A DNA stretch of 33,268 bases from a virus, in IMG/VR virus record IMGVR_UViG_3300031857_018284, positions 1-33,268 of that record, one strand, 5' to 3'. Made by a program: the position numbers and the translations under genes. Below, one piece after another: positions 1 through 7,077 of this stretch. The first letter of the stretch is position 1, and each line of letters begins with the position of its first letter. The notes beneath the pieces were generated by a model. It saw only the letters and a program-made list of their open reading frames with translations. It ran no database searches and was not told the origin of the DNA.

Positions 1-1589
1 AAGCCAATCGCTCCCTGCGGTCCTGTAGGTCCTTGAGCACCAGTCGGACCCTGAGCACCCGTAGCACCCTGCACACCTTGAGGACCTATAGCACCCTGTG
101 GACCGGTTGCTCCTTGTGTACCTGTAGGACCTTGTGCACCTTTAACGTTCTGAAGCTCGATAGCATTTAACGTAGGACCAGATGTTTCACCAAAATGCGT
201 ATTGCCACCCTGAGTAACTGTGCAATAGAGATAATAAGTATACGTTCCAGCTGCAGGGTTGTCGATGTGTGTAAATGCAAATGGACTGTTTTCACTGCCG
301 GCAGATCCTTCATAGTGAACGTTGCCACTAATAGGTGTTGACCCACGCCAAAGTTGCAACTTACCCCAAGACCCAACTGCTTTATTTTCTGCATCACCGT
401 ATGCACCAATCTGTACAGGTGAACCACTAGTTGTGATAGTTACCGATGCTATTGCTTTAGGGACCGAATCGCTTGTAGTTACAAAAATCTGCGGAGCAGT
501 ATTCTGAACCCAGTTGATTGCTCCCATAAGAGCAGAACCAGTGAAACCAATAACGCCCTGAGGTCCTTGTGGTCCAGTTGCACCTTGTGGGCCAGTAGCA
601 CCCTGTGGACCTGTTGGACCAGCGACTGTAGAAGCAGAACCAGTAAAACCTATAGCACCTTGTGCACCCTGAGCGCCTTGTGCTCCAGTAGGACCTTGTG
701 TGCCGGTTGGTCCTTGAGCTCCTGCTGGTCCTTGTGCACCCTGAGCACCTTGTGCTCCAGTAGCTCCTGTCGAACCAGTATAACCTGGATTGTTTGACCA
801 GTATACTGAAGTTCCGTCTGAAACAAGCGCTTGGCCTGCAGTACCTAGAGATCCATTGGCATAGATTGAATTTGCATAAAGAGTATTTGCTTGGAAGTCA
901 GCAATCTTAAAGCTGGCATTTGCTGTATCAATAAACGGTGAAGTGTCTGGCTCTGGAAGATAACTATCAAAGACTTTATATCGACCATCAGTCGCATCAC
1001 GAAAGAAGCCAGTGTGATGATACGTTCCGTCGTTATATCCTGCCGAGAAACCAATATCAGGATTCGAGTCGGTCTTACCACGAGCAGTACCACCAGAGCT
1101 ATATGAATCTACATTGGTATTTGAAACAGTAAAGTGAGTAGCATTGGCAAATAGAATGTTGTTATAAGTTCCGTTGAAAGAACTTGGCGAAATGCCGGCA
1201 ACAAATACATCCCATCCAGCAGAGAAGTTGTTGTTTGCAACAAACGTAACAGTAGAGCCATTACCAGTAGCATTCGTAACCGTAGCAAGAATACCTTGGT
1301 TCATATAAAGCATGTTATCAGTAATAGACAGGTTATTGCCTGAGATACTGATAGTTGTACCAGTTACACTGAGGTTACCACCAATTGTAACATTACCACC
1401 AACATTCAACGAGGCTAGATTTGCACCGACTTCAAATGCAACAGATCCGTTTGAGGAGTAGACTTTATGGTCAGTAAGATTAACTGCAAACTCGCCAGCA
1501 TCAATATAAGATGTGTTGCCAGAGTTTGTGGTGTTTGGTGTACGGCCAGAAATAGTCGTACGTTTGAATTGAATCTTATTGTTTGCCAT
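1..1589 (-). CDS. Collagen-like tail fibre protein, partial (C-terminus beyond window)
   Basis: Likely a virion fibre or appendage. The frame is open from ATG at 1589 to the left edge (529 codons, no stop), preceded by GGGGAG. The N-terminus (MANNKIQFKR) resembles the start of the fibre at 4479-5900 and is probably a shared attachment domain. A beta-rich region follows, then a module with DIGF and RDATDGRYKVF (about 950-1060) that is also found in the 4479-5900 protein, then GQALVSDGTSVYWSN. Gly-X-Y collagen triplets cover about 555-785. A beta-rich domain of about 130 residues (about 150-555) interrupts them, and triplets resume from about 150 to the edge. Collagen-type triplets in phage fibres usually form trimeric shafts. 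The C-terminal receptor-binding tip is outside the window. The gene is transcribed away from the glycosyltransferase island, under the late promoter at 1654-1661. The fibre role is confident; the target is unknown. Confidence 0.85.
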   Translation of the reverse strand, partial: MANNKIQFKRTTISGRTPNTTNSGNTSYIDAGEFAVNLTDHKVYSSNGSVAFEVGANLASLNVGGNVTIGGNLSVTGTTISISGNNLSITDNMLYMNQGILATVTNATGNGSTVTFVANNNFSAGWDVFVAGISPSSFNGTYNNILFANATHFTVSNTNVDSYSSGGTARGKTDSNPDIGFSAGYNDGTYHHTGFFRDATDGRYKVFDSYLPEPDTSPFIDTANASFKIADFQANTLYANSIYANGSLGTAGQALVSDGTSVYWSNNPGYTGSTGATGAQGAQGAQGPAGAQGPTGTQGPTGAQGAQGAQGAIGFTGSASTVAGPTGPQGATGPQGATGPQGPQGVIGFTGSALMGAINWVQNTAPQIFVTTSDSVPKAIASVTITTSGSPVQIGAYGDAENKAVGSWGKLQLWRGSTPISGNVHYEGSAGSENSPFAFTHIDNPAAGTYTYYLYCTVTQGGNTHFGETSGPTLNAIELQNVKGAQGPTGTQGATGPQGAIGPQGVQGATGAQGPTGAQGPTGPQGAIG

Positions 1590-1623
1590 ATGGCTCCCCA
1601 AAGCAGATATATATCTTGTAAGC

Positions 1624-1637
1624 CAACTATTTAGTTG
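1624..1637. repeat. Perfect 6-bp inverted repeat overlapping the -35 box
   Basis: CAACTA-TT-TAGTTG is a perfect dyad in the divergent intergenic region. Its right arm contains the first three bases of the TTGACA box at 1635-1640. It is placed where an operator could control the plus-strand promoter, and it lies downstream of the minus-strand late promoter, within its expected leader. No regulator is known, and a short dyad can arise by chance. Confidence 0.45.
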
Positions 1638-1663
1638 ACAGTATTATTGTTTTTATTTATAAT
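1635..1663 (+). promoter_or_regulatory. Sigma70-type promoter for the glycosyltransferase pair
   Basis: TTGACA at 1635-1640 and TATAAT at 1658-1663 are both perfect consensus boxes, separated by 17 bp. This is the optimal arrangement for unmodified host sigma70 polymerase. The expected start is near 1670, at or within a base or two of the first ATG of the downstream gene, so the transcript may be leaderless. The -10 overlaps the opposite-strand late promoter at 1654-1661. Confidence 0.75.
1654..1661 (-). promoter_or_regulatory. T4-type late promoter for the leftward fibre gene
   Basis: The minus strand reads TATAAATA, the T4 late-promoter octamer, 65 bases upstream of the fibre ATG at 1589. 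It lies in one of the few true gaps and points at a structural gene, which supports it. It shares bases 1658-1661 with the -10 of the rightward promoter. Confidence 0.7.
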
Positions 1664-1669
1664 GGAACT

Positions 1670-3703
1670 ATGATGAAGATTGCTTTTATAGATACACTCG
1701 GCTTGACCTATGACGGATCCACTCTTGAAAAAAGAGGACTTGGAGGATCTGAATCGGCCGTAATTCGCATGTCCGAAGAACTTGCCAAGATAGGCTTTGA
1801 TGTTACCGTTTATAACGACTGCATGTCAGACGACTCTAAACCTGGTATTTACAATGATGTAAAATACTCACCAGTCGAAAACGCCAAAATCCAGTGTTTA
1901 AAATATGATGTGGTTGTTGTTTCTCGTTCAATTAAACCAATTGCAGAAGACTGGGGAACTGTACTAGAAGCAAAACATGTCGCTCTCTGGATGCATGATA
2001 CCTTCTGTGAAGGCGATGATCAGATCGAATATCTAGTTAATGTCGGCAAGCTCCAAGAGATCTTTACACTCTCAGACTGGCATACAGGTTATGTCACTCA
2101 TTGCGATCATGGATTCCGTCGTAACTATGATGTTCTGAAAAATCATATTTTTCTGACACGCAATGGTATAGGTAATATGAATCCAGGTTGGATTGATATT
2201 CGTGACAAGGATCCGAACCTCTTTGTATTCAATGCATCTGTGACCAAGGGAATGGTTCCTCTTGTCAAACAGATCTGGCCAGAGGTGAAGCGCCGTATTC
2301 CAGATGCAAAACTTAAGATCGTCGGTGGCTACTATAAGTTCCGTGAAGCGGCAGAACCAGACCAGCAGCAGAAGGACTGGACTGAACTTATGCTGCATCA
2401 TGGGCACAGCATTGAGTTCACCGGAGTAATTACTCAGCAAGAGATCTCGGATATCCTACGCAAAGCTTCCTACATGATATATCCTGTAGGTTTTCCAGAG
2501 ACGTTTGGCATCTCTACACTTGAAGCACTGGCTCATAATGTGCCACTCATTACATGTCAGTTTGGTGCCCTCGAAGAGACGGCAATCGATCTAGCATCGT
2601 GGAAGATTAAATATCCTGTTGAACCAAACTGGGCAATGCACTGGCTGAACCAAGAACACCAGGTGAATTTATTTGTTGACAAGGTCGTAGAAGCATATAA
2701 TAATCCTTATCTGCGCCAGCAGAAGATGTATGCTTGTAACCAGGTGAAAGATATTTGTACTTGGGATACGGTTGCTCTTCAATGGAAGCAACATCTGTAT
2801 AAGAAACTTGGTGAATACTTACCTGTTGATGAGTATCGTAAGGTTACAAAGATTAACCATAAGGTTCGTAAAGTATTCAACCGTCGGTTCTTGAATGCAG
2901 AGGAACTCCAACCAGTTAAGATCTCAGATGAAAAATCTATAGCTATTATTACACCTGTATATAATGCTGAAGCATACATCGAAAGGTGTATTCGATCTGT
3001 AGCCGCACAAGATTATACTGACTATCACATGTATATTATTGATGATTACTCAACAGATAATACAGTGAAGGTCGCCAAGGAAACCATCAACTCGCTTCCA
3101 CAATGGCAACGTTGGCACTTTACTCTTCTACAAAACGAAGAGAATCTTGGCGCTGTTGCAAATCACTACGATACGATCAAGCAATTGATAACAGAACAGT
3201 ATATCATGCTTCTTGATGGTGATGATTCACTTGTCAACGATCCGACTATCTTTCACATGTACAATAACCTCTATCATGAAGGTGCAGAGTTTACATACGG
3301 ATCATGTTGGTCTATGGCCGATAACATTCCATTGATTGCTCAGGAATATCCACCTGAAATTAAGGCAAACAAATTCTATCGTTCGTACAGATTTAATTGG
3401 AACATGCCGTACACGCATCTGCGTACGTTTAAATCTTCGCTAGTTAAAAACTTGACAAAAGAAGATTTACAGATTGATGGAAAATGGCCAAGAGCAGGTG
3501 GTGATACTTCATTGTTCTATTATCTAATTGAACGAGCAGATCAGAACAAGGTTGTATGCGTAACAGATATTGTAGTTAACTATAATGATTTGAATCCAAT
3601 CAACGACTACAAAGTACATGCAGAAGAACAGAACAAGACCGCTGCAAAAGTATTGAACACTTCGCCATTCTTTCCAGGACAGATCGATCTCAGACCGTTA
3701 TGA
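1670..3703 (+). CDS. Two-domain glycosyltransferase (GT4-like plus GT2-like fusion)
   Basis: Predicted bifunctional sugar transferase of 677 residues. The N-terminal half looks like a GT-B fold, GT4-type enzyme: it starts with a Rossmann-like strand and a GLGGSES loop, carries a GGYYKF segment, and has the EX7E signature in PETFGISTLEALA near residue 275, which usually binds the sugar-nucleotide donor. From about residue 420 a GT2-type GT-A domain begins, with ITPVYNAEAYIERCIRS, the IDDYSTDNT loop and a DGDD metal-binding motif near residue 515. Two transferases in one chain could add consecutive sugars. Donor and acceptor cannot be inferred. ATG at 1670 and 1673 are both possible starts; the conserved N-terminal strand begins at once, so no later start is likely. 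It is on the opposite strand to its neighbours, has its own promoter, and overlaps the next gene by ATGA. Confidence 0.9.
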   Translation: MMKIAFIDTLGLTYDGSTLEKRGLGGSESAVIRMSEELAKIGFDVTVYNDCMSDDSKPGIYNDVKYSPVENAKIQCLKYDVVVVSRSIKPIAEDWGTVLEAKHVALWMHDTFCEGDDQIEYLVNVGKLQEIFTLSDWHTGYVTHCDHGFRRNYDVLKNHIFLTRNGIGNMNPGWIDIRDKDPNLFVFNASVTKGMVPLVKQIWPEVKRRIPDAKLKIVGGYYKFREAAEPDQQQKDWTELMLHHGHSIEFTGVITQQEISDILRKASYMIYPVGFPETFGISTLEALAHNVPLITCQFGALEETAIDLASWKIKYPVEPNWAMHWLNQEHQVNLFVDKVVEAYNNPYLRQQKMYACNQVKDICTWDTVALQWKQHLYKKLGEYLPVDEYRKVTKINHKVRKVFNRRFLNAEELQPVKISDEKSIAIITPVYNAEAYIERCIRSVAAQDYTDYHMYIIDDYSTDNTVKVAKETINSLPQWQRWHFTLLQNEENLGAVANHYDTIKQLITEQYIMLLDGDDSLVNDPTIFHMYNNLYHEGAEFTYGSCWSMADNIPLIAQEYPPEIKANKFYRSYRFNWNMPYTHLRTFKSSLVKNLTKEDLQIDGKWPRAGGDTSLFYYLIERADQNKVVCVTDIVVNYNDLNPINDYKVHAEEQNKTAAKVLNTSPFFPGQIDLRPL

Positions 3704-4299
3704 AAAAAATCTTAATTGCCATACCAACTGCTCGTTATATCGAAGCAGATACATTCAAATCGATCTATGATCTGGAAGTTCCTGAAGGATATGAAACAAC
3801 CTTTCAATACTTCTATGGATACAGAGTAGATCAGGTTCGTAACCTGATTGCCGACTGGGTTGTACGTGGATTTGATTATTTGTTTTCAGTCGATCATGAC
3901 ATTACGTTTCCACCAGATACATTAAAGAAGCTTCTTGCTCACGATAAAGATCTGGTTTCTGGTGTGTATCGCCAGAGACTTGAACCACAGATGCTTGAAA
4001 TCTACGAACCGTTTGGTACACGTATGACAACTGAAGACCTCTATGCAAAGGACTGGAATCTAGTTGGCATTGGTGGTTGTGGCTTTGGCTGTGTGCTTGT
4101 CAAGAAAGAAGTATTAGCAGGTGTAGGCTATCCACAGTTTGAATATCATCCTGCTCTCGATCACAGCAATACGATCAGCGAAGACACTGATTTTTGCAAA
4201 AAGGCAATTACTAAAGGCTTTAGGTTGTGGTGTGACCCATCAATTCGTTGTGGTCACATTGGTTCTACAACTATGGTTGTAGAGATTCCGAAGATTTAG
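3700..4299 (+). CDS. Small GT-A-type glycosyltransferase
   Basis: A 199-residue protein that reads as a compact GT-A fold sugar transferase. It begins with a short strand (KKILIAIPTARY). YRVDQVRNLIADW is followed by FDYLFSVDHDITFPP, where DHD (residues 65-67) is the likely metal-binding DXD motif. GIGGCGFGCVLVKKEV, SEDTDFCKKA and IRCGHIGS follow, a pattern common in small phage-encoded GT2-like proteins. Its ATG overlaps the stop of the larger glycosyltransferase (ATGA), so the two are almost certainly co-translated and act in one pathway. The acceptor is unknown. The last 29 bases run antisense to the 3' end of the converging 67-residue gene. The transferase fold is confident; the exact family is not. 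Confidence 0.8.
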   Translation: MKKILIAIPTARYIEADTFKSIYDLEVPEGYETTFQYFYGYRVDQVRNLIADWVVRGFDYLFSVDHDITFPPDTLKKLLAHDKDLVSGVYRQRLEPQMLEIYEPFGTRMTTEDLYAKDWNLVGIGGCGFGCVLVKKEVLAGVGYPQFEYHPALDHSNTISEDTDFCKKAITKGFRLWCDPSIRCGHIGSTTMVVEIPKI

Positions 4300-4474
4300 T
4301 TTTCTTTTTTAACTTCTCGAGTTCGAGAAGAGCCTGTTGATGTTCTACTTGAAGGCTGGCGTAACTCTTTTCGAGTAGCGCCAGCCTTGCTTCATGTAGA
4401 ACGTTTTTACTTACGGATTCATGTAAATTCGCAGTCAGGCGATTGATATACTCATTAACAAATTCAGCTTCCAT
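4271..4474 (-). CDS. Small coiled-coil protein, unknown function
   Basis: A 67-residue protein starting MEAEFVNEYINRL, highly charged and helical, with a heptad-like C-terminal half (LLEKSYASLQVEHQ, LLELEKLKKK) that suggests a coiled coil. ATG at 4474 follows the fibre stop at 4479 by 4 bases and has GGAGG about 14 bases upstream. An ATG at 4495 in the same frame would add seven residues and overlap the fibre gene. It is the last gene of the leftward fibre operon and overlaps the end of the converging glycosyltransferase by 29 bases. Its place directly behind a fibre gene suggests a fibre assembly or attachment factor, but this is inference. Two hairpins lie inside or beside its coding sequence. 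Confidence 0.65.
   Translation of the reverse strand: MEAEFVNEYINRLTANLHESVSKNVLHEARLALLEKSYASLQVEHQQALLELEKLKKKTKSSESLQP
4313..4330. repeat. Inverted repeat near convergent gene ends
   Basis: CTTCTCGA-GT-TCGAGAAG is a perfect palindromic arm pair just past the stop of the plus-strand gene at 4299. As RNA it folds as a 7-bp stem with a 4-base loop. A T-rich run at 4300-4310 lies on the wrong side for a rho-independent terminator on the plus strand. It is also coding sequence for the Leu/Glu/Lys tail of the minus-strand small gene, which limits the inference. Confidence 0.4.
4352..4388. terminator. Strong hairpin between converging operons (possible bidirectional stop)
   Basis: AAGGCTGGCG at 4352-4361 pairs perfectly with CGCCAGCCTT at 4379-4388. 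Inside, ACTC (4364-4367) pairs with GAGT (4373-4376) around a five-base loop. In plus-strand RNA a U-G wobble continues the stem, leaving one mismatch in about 16 pairs. No T-run follows directly in either direction; TTTTT at 4404-4408 is 15 bases further on the plus side. The position, where rightward and leftward transcription meet, favours a stop or pause site. It lies within the 67-residue gene. Confidence 0.4.
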
Positions 4475-4478
4475 AATA

Positions 4479-5900
4479 TTAGAACGTGCCTCCATCAAGT
4501 GTTCCGTAAACAACAGATGTGCCATTTGACTGCAGCACATATCCGTCTGTACCAACTGCAAGGTTAGTCATACCATTTGTTGAGTTACCAACAAGGATGC
4601 CACCGGATGTAAGTGTTGATAGCTTGAGTGTGTTAGCAGAAATATGTACTGGGATAGTACTATTTGCAGTGATGCTAAAGGTATTGCCAAGTGATAAAAG
4701 AGCGCCGGAATAAAGATAAGTTTCCAGTGCTGCAAGACCATAGCCAACACCCGCCGTATTAACAGTTGTTGTTGGTTCAGATTCAAGACCGGTAAAGAGC
4801 TTATAAACACCGTCTGTTGCATCACGAACAAGACCGGTATAACGGGTTCCGCCATTTGTGAACATACCATAGAAACCAACGTCGACGGTATCTGTACCGT
4901 TACCGTTAGCAACCTTAATCATAGGATCTTCAATTGTAAGGTTGTTTGTATCAATCGTGGTAAGCGTACCGGAAACTGTTAGGTTGCCAGAAAGAACAAG
5001 ATCTGAAATCGACAGAGCATTATTAACATGCACACCAGTCGAGTTGACTGTAAGTGTAGAACCAGTTGGAACACTGATCGAGTCAGCAGCAACGCTAATG
5101 CTGTTTGAACCAACAACGTTTAGAGTAACGTCGCCAGTTGTTCCACCACCAGTAAGACCATCACCTGCGGTTACTGCAGTAATATCTGCTACTGTGTTTG
5201 ACCAGTATACAGAAGAACCATTAGAGTGAAGAACCTGTCCAGCCGAGCCTATTCCACCGTTGGCAGAGATGCCTACGCCGCCAGCAAGCGTTATTTGACT
5301 TGCATTGGCAATAAAAGCACCACTGCCGGCAGAAATGACTGCGGCATTGACTGCAAAAGACGCAGAAACGTTTGCAACAGTAAGTGTTGTAGCACTCAGA
5401 CTAGAATTAACTGTAGAGTTACCAACAGAAAATTCATTTGTATGGATTTTGCCACCAACACCTAAACCGCCAGTAATTACAACTGCACCGGTTGTTGTGT
5501 TTGAGCTCGATGTACCAATAGAGAATGTATGTGTATTTGTCCACGCATACACTGCAGCAACGTTAATTGAAACTGCACCCTGATCTAGCCAGTAGGTATT
5601 ACCACCGGAATCTACAGAGAGAAGATATCCAGTACCAGGAGTTGATGTACCATTTGCGGTAATCGACTGTACAGTAAGGTTGGCAGTCTTAACCGAATCA
5701 AGATATCCAGTGCCATTGGCAACAAGAGCTTGATTTGCGGTGAGAACACCAGGATTAAATTTACCACCAATGGTGATAGACGCGCCGTTCGACCCGATAA
5801 AGAGATGATCGCCGTTTGCAGTAAAAGCCAGTTCACCATTAGCTAATGACGGAGGAGTGGCAGTATTTAAAGATCGTTTGATCTGAATTTGGTTAGCCAT
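4479..5900 (-). CDS. Tail fibre-like structural protein
   Basis: A 473-residue beta-rich protein dominated by Gly, Ser, Thr, Asn and Val. ATG at 5900 is preceded by GAGGAAC. The N-terminus (MANQIQIKRS, then SLANGELAF and LFIGSNGA) matches the start of the fibre at 1-1589 and probably attaches it to the baseplate or another fibre. The middle holds a DGLTGGGTTGDVTLNV segment typical of phage fibre stalks. It is followed by a module with LTIEDPMIKVANGNG, DVGFYGMF and GLVRDATDGVYKLFTG, the counterpart of the RDATDG module in the left fibre. The chain ends with LQSNGTSVVYG and LDGGTF, and the neighbouring 86-residue protein ends in IDGGTF. No collagen triplets are present. A GATAAATA motif 77 bases upstream could be a late promoter. 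Confidence 0.8.
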   Translation of the reverse strand: MANQIQIKRSLNTATPPSLANGELAFTANGDHLFIGSNGASITIGGKFNPGVLTANQALVANGTGYLDSVKTANLTVQSITANGTSTPGTGYLLSVDSGGNTYWLDQGAVSINVAAVYAWTNTHTFSIGTSSSNTTTGAVVITGGLGVGGKIHTNEFSVGNSTVNSSLSATTLTVANVSASFAVNAAVISAGSGAFIANASQITLAGGVGISANGGIGSAGQVLHSNGSSVYWSNTVADITAVTAGDGLTGGGTTGDVTLNVVGSNSISVAADSISVPTGSTLTVNSTGVHVNNALSISDLVLSGNLTVSGTLTTIDTNNLTIEDPMIKVANGNGTDTVDVGFYGMFTNGGTRYTGLVRDATDGVYKLFTGLESEPTTTVNTAGVGYGLAALETYLYSGALLSLGNTFSITANSTIPVHISANTLKLSTLTSGGILVGNSTNGMTNLAVGTDGYVLQSNGTSVVYGTLDGGTF

Positions 5901-5918
5901 TATTGTTCCTCAACAAGT

Positions 5919-6179
5919 TTAAAATGTGCCTCCGTCGATATTACCGAGGTCTCCGATTTCGAGCGGTCTTACTTCATATTTATCACTTGTGGAATTATAC
6001 ACTAAAGTAGCACCGGATGTTACATTCACCTCGTCAACATCGCCAAAATCTTCAATGCTACGAATTTCGTTAATTTGATTCTTAAGAGTTACTGGTTTAG
6101 ATGATGCAAGAGAGTCACCTGATGTGGTAACTCTTGCAACCATCTGAGAATTCTGTACAATTCTAGCTTTGAGAGCCAT
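5919..6179 (-). CDS. Small structural protein ending in DGGTF, unknown function
   Basis: An 86-residue protein starting MALKARIVQNSQMVARV, with SIEDFGDVDEVNVTSGATLVYN and the C-terminus GNIDGGTF. GAGG lies 7 bases before ATG at 6179, and the preceding stop at 6182 is two bases away, so it is probably translated with its upstream neighbour. The C-terminal five residues equal those of the 473-residue fibre just downstream, which suggests a shared contact or capping element. I do not recognise a family with certainty; proteins of this kind are found beside fibre genes in marine T4-like phages. A small virion or fibre accessory protein is the likely role. Confidence 0.7.
   Translation of the reverse strand: MALKARIVQNSQMVARVTTSGDSLASSKPVTLKNQINEIRSIEDFGDVDEVNVTSGATLVYNSTSDKYEVRPLEIGDLGNIDGGTF
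5977..5984 (-). promoter_or_regulatory. Candidate late promoter inside the 86-residue gene
   Basis: The minus strand reads GATAAATA, 77 bases upstream of the fibre ATG at 5900. It fits the NATAAATA form reported for marine T4-like phages, but ATAAATA is expected several times by chance in AT-rich DNA of this length. Confidence 0.3.
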
Positions 6180-6181
6180 GA

Positions 6182-6511
6182 TTACCTCGTAACTTGAGGA
6201 GTAACTGTTACAATACCTTCAACCAGACGAGAGACTGTATTGCCAGAACTTGTCAGTTCACAGTCATAAACATATCTACCAGCTGTTACGTTAGCAGATG
6301 TTGCAGCATTCATTGATAACGTAACACTGCCACCAGAAGCATTAATGGCAACATTAAATGCAGTAGCCGTAGAAGAAGTATAGTGCTTGCGCATTTGTGC
6401 GGCACCAGAATAACCAGTTAGATCTACTACTTCGCCGGCATCATCAAGCACGTCGATTTCTGTACTGAAATCAGCGCCTTGGTCGATTTGTAAGTTTGCT
6501 TTAATTGCCAT
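6182..6511 (-). CDS. Small beta-sandwich-like appendage protein
   Basis: A 109-residue protein starting MAIKANLQIDQGADFSTEI. It goes on with DDAGEVVDLTGYSGAAQMRK, SGGSVTLSMNAATSANVTAG, RYVYDCELTSSG and EGIVTVTPQVTR. This pattern of a polar linear term, DLTGY, a strand, GRYVYD and a final VTVTP is common in small phage proteins with an immunoglobulin-like or BppU-like N-terminal fold, encoded beside fibres and baseplate parts. It probably decorates or connects an appendage. The start at 6511 has AAGAGAAGAG upstream. Its stop is two bases before the next ATG. Family level is moderately confident; role is inferred. Confidence 0.75.
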   Translation of the reverse strand: MAIKANLQIDQGADFSTEIDVLDDAGEVVDLTGYSGAAQMRKHYTSSTATAFNVAINASGGSVTLSMNAATSANVTAGRYVYDCELTSSGNTVSRLVEGIVTVTPQVTR

Positions 6512-6525
6512 TTACTCTTCTCTTA

Positions 6526-7077
6526 TTAAATAGGCGATGGTATACCAGATGTATCTGCGTCTAAAACAAAATAATTGCTTGCAACTGTTACCTGAGTTAT
6601 TTTATGACGAATGTAGCCTCGCATAAATGCTGTCGATCTTGAATTAAACTCGTTTGCAAAAACTCTCCAAACATAACTGCTAGAAAGATCCAACCATGTA
6701 TCAAGAGGAGAACTTGTATCTAACGGATCGCCACTTACTCTTTCCACTAAAATTTGGTATTGACCAGAATTAGCAGAATTTACAATCCATGGATAACTTC
6801 CGCCTGGCCAATATTCTACATTTCCAGAAGAGTATATAGCCCATTCTGCCGTTGATCCTCCAAAACCATCTCCAGGGTTTTGAACAATATCATCGCTCAA
6901 TTGAACTTGGTCTACGAACCCCTTCCAAGTACTTCCATTATAAACTTTAGCGTTGGTTGTATATAACCATTCTGAACCATTCCAAATACGAAAAACTGCG
7001 CCACCATCATCATATTGAAAATCAAAAGTGTTATTAACTATTGCCCATGATGATCCGTTCCAATAGTGCATTGCCAT
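6526..7077 (-). CDS. Fibre-tip-like protein, possibly the detached C-terminus of the collagen fibre
   Basis: A 183-residue protein from ATG at 7077, whose first base is the last base of the upstream stop (TAATG). No good ribosome site is seen, so translation would depend on reinitiation or frameshifting. It starts [11 protein letters not shown] and then shows FRIWNGSEWLYTTNAK and VYNGSTWKGF, three related W/Y-NGS-W strands typical of phage fibre or baseplate appendage ends. FGGSTAEWAIYSSG and a compact C-terminal half ending DTSGIPSPI follow. The upstream gene ends in TGDIWIQI; a GDIW segment followed by a YWNGSSW segment in one chain is usual in such proteins. The two frames may therefore be one gene broken by a -1 shift or an indel. 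Reading the frame further upstream only gives a shadow of the collagen repeats. Confidence 0.7.
   Translation of the reverse strand: MAMHYWNGSSWAIVNNTFDFQYDDGGAVFRIWNGSEWLYTTNAKVYNGSTWKGFVDQVQLSDDIVQNPGDGFGGSTAEWAIYSSGNVEYWPGGSYPWIVNSANSGQYQILVERVSGDPLDTSSPLDTWLDLSSSYVWRVFANEFNSRSTAFMRGYIRHKITQVTVASNYFVLDADTSGIPSPI

Noticed and set aside
4300-4330. Rho-independent terminator after the glycosyltransferase operon
   Set aside because: The T-run precedes the dyad on the plus strand, and A residues follow it on the minus strand, so neither direction has hairpin-then-U order.
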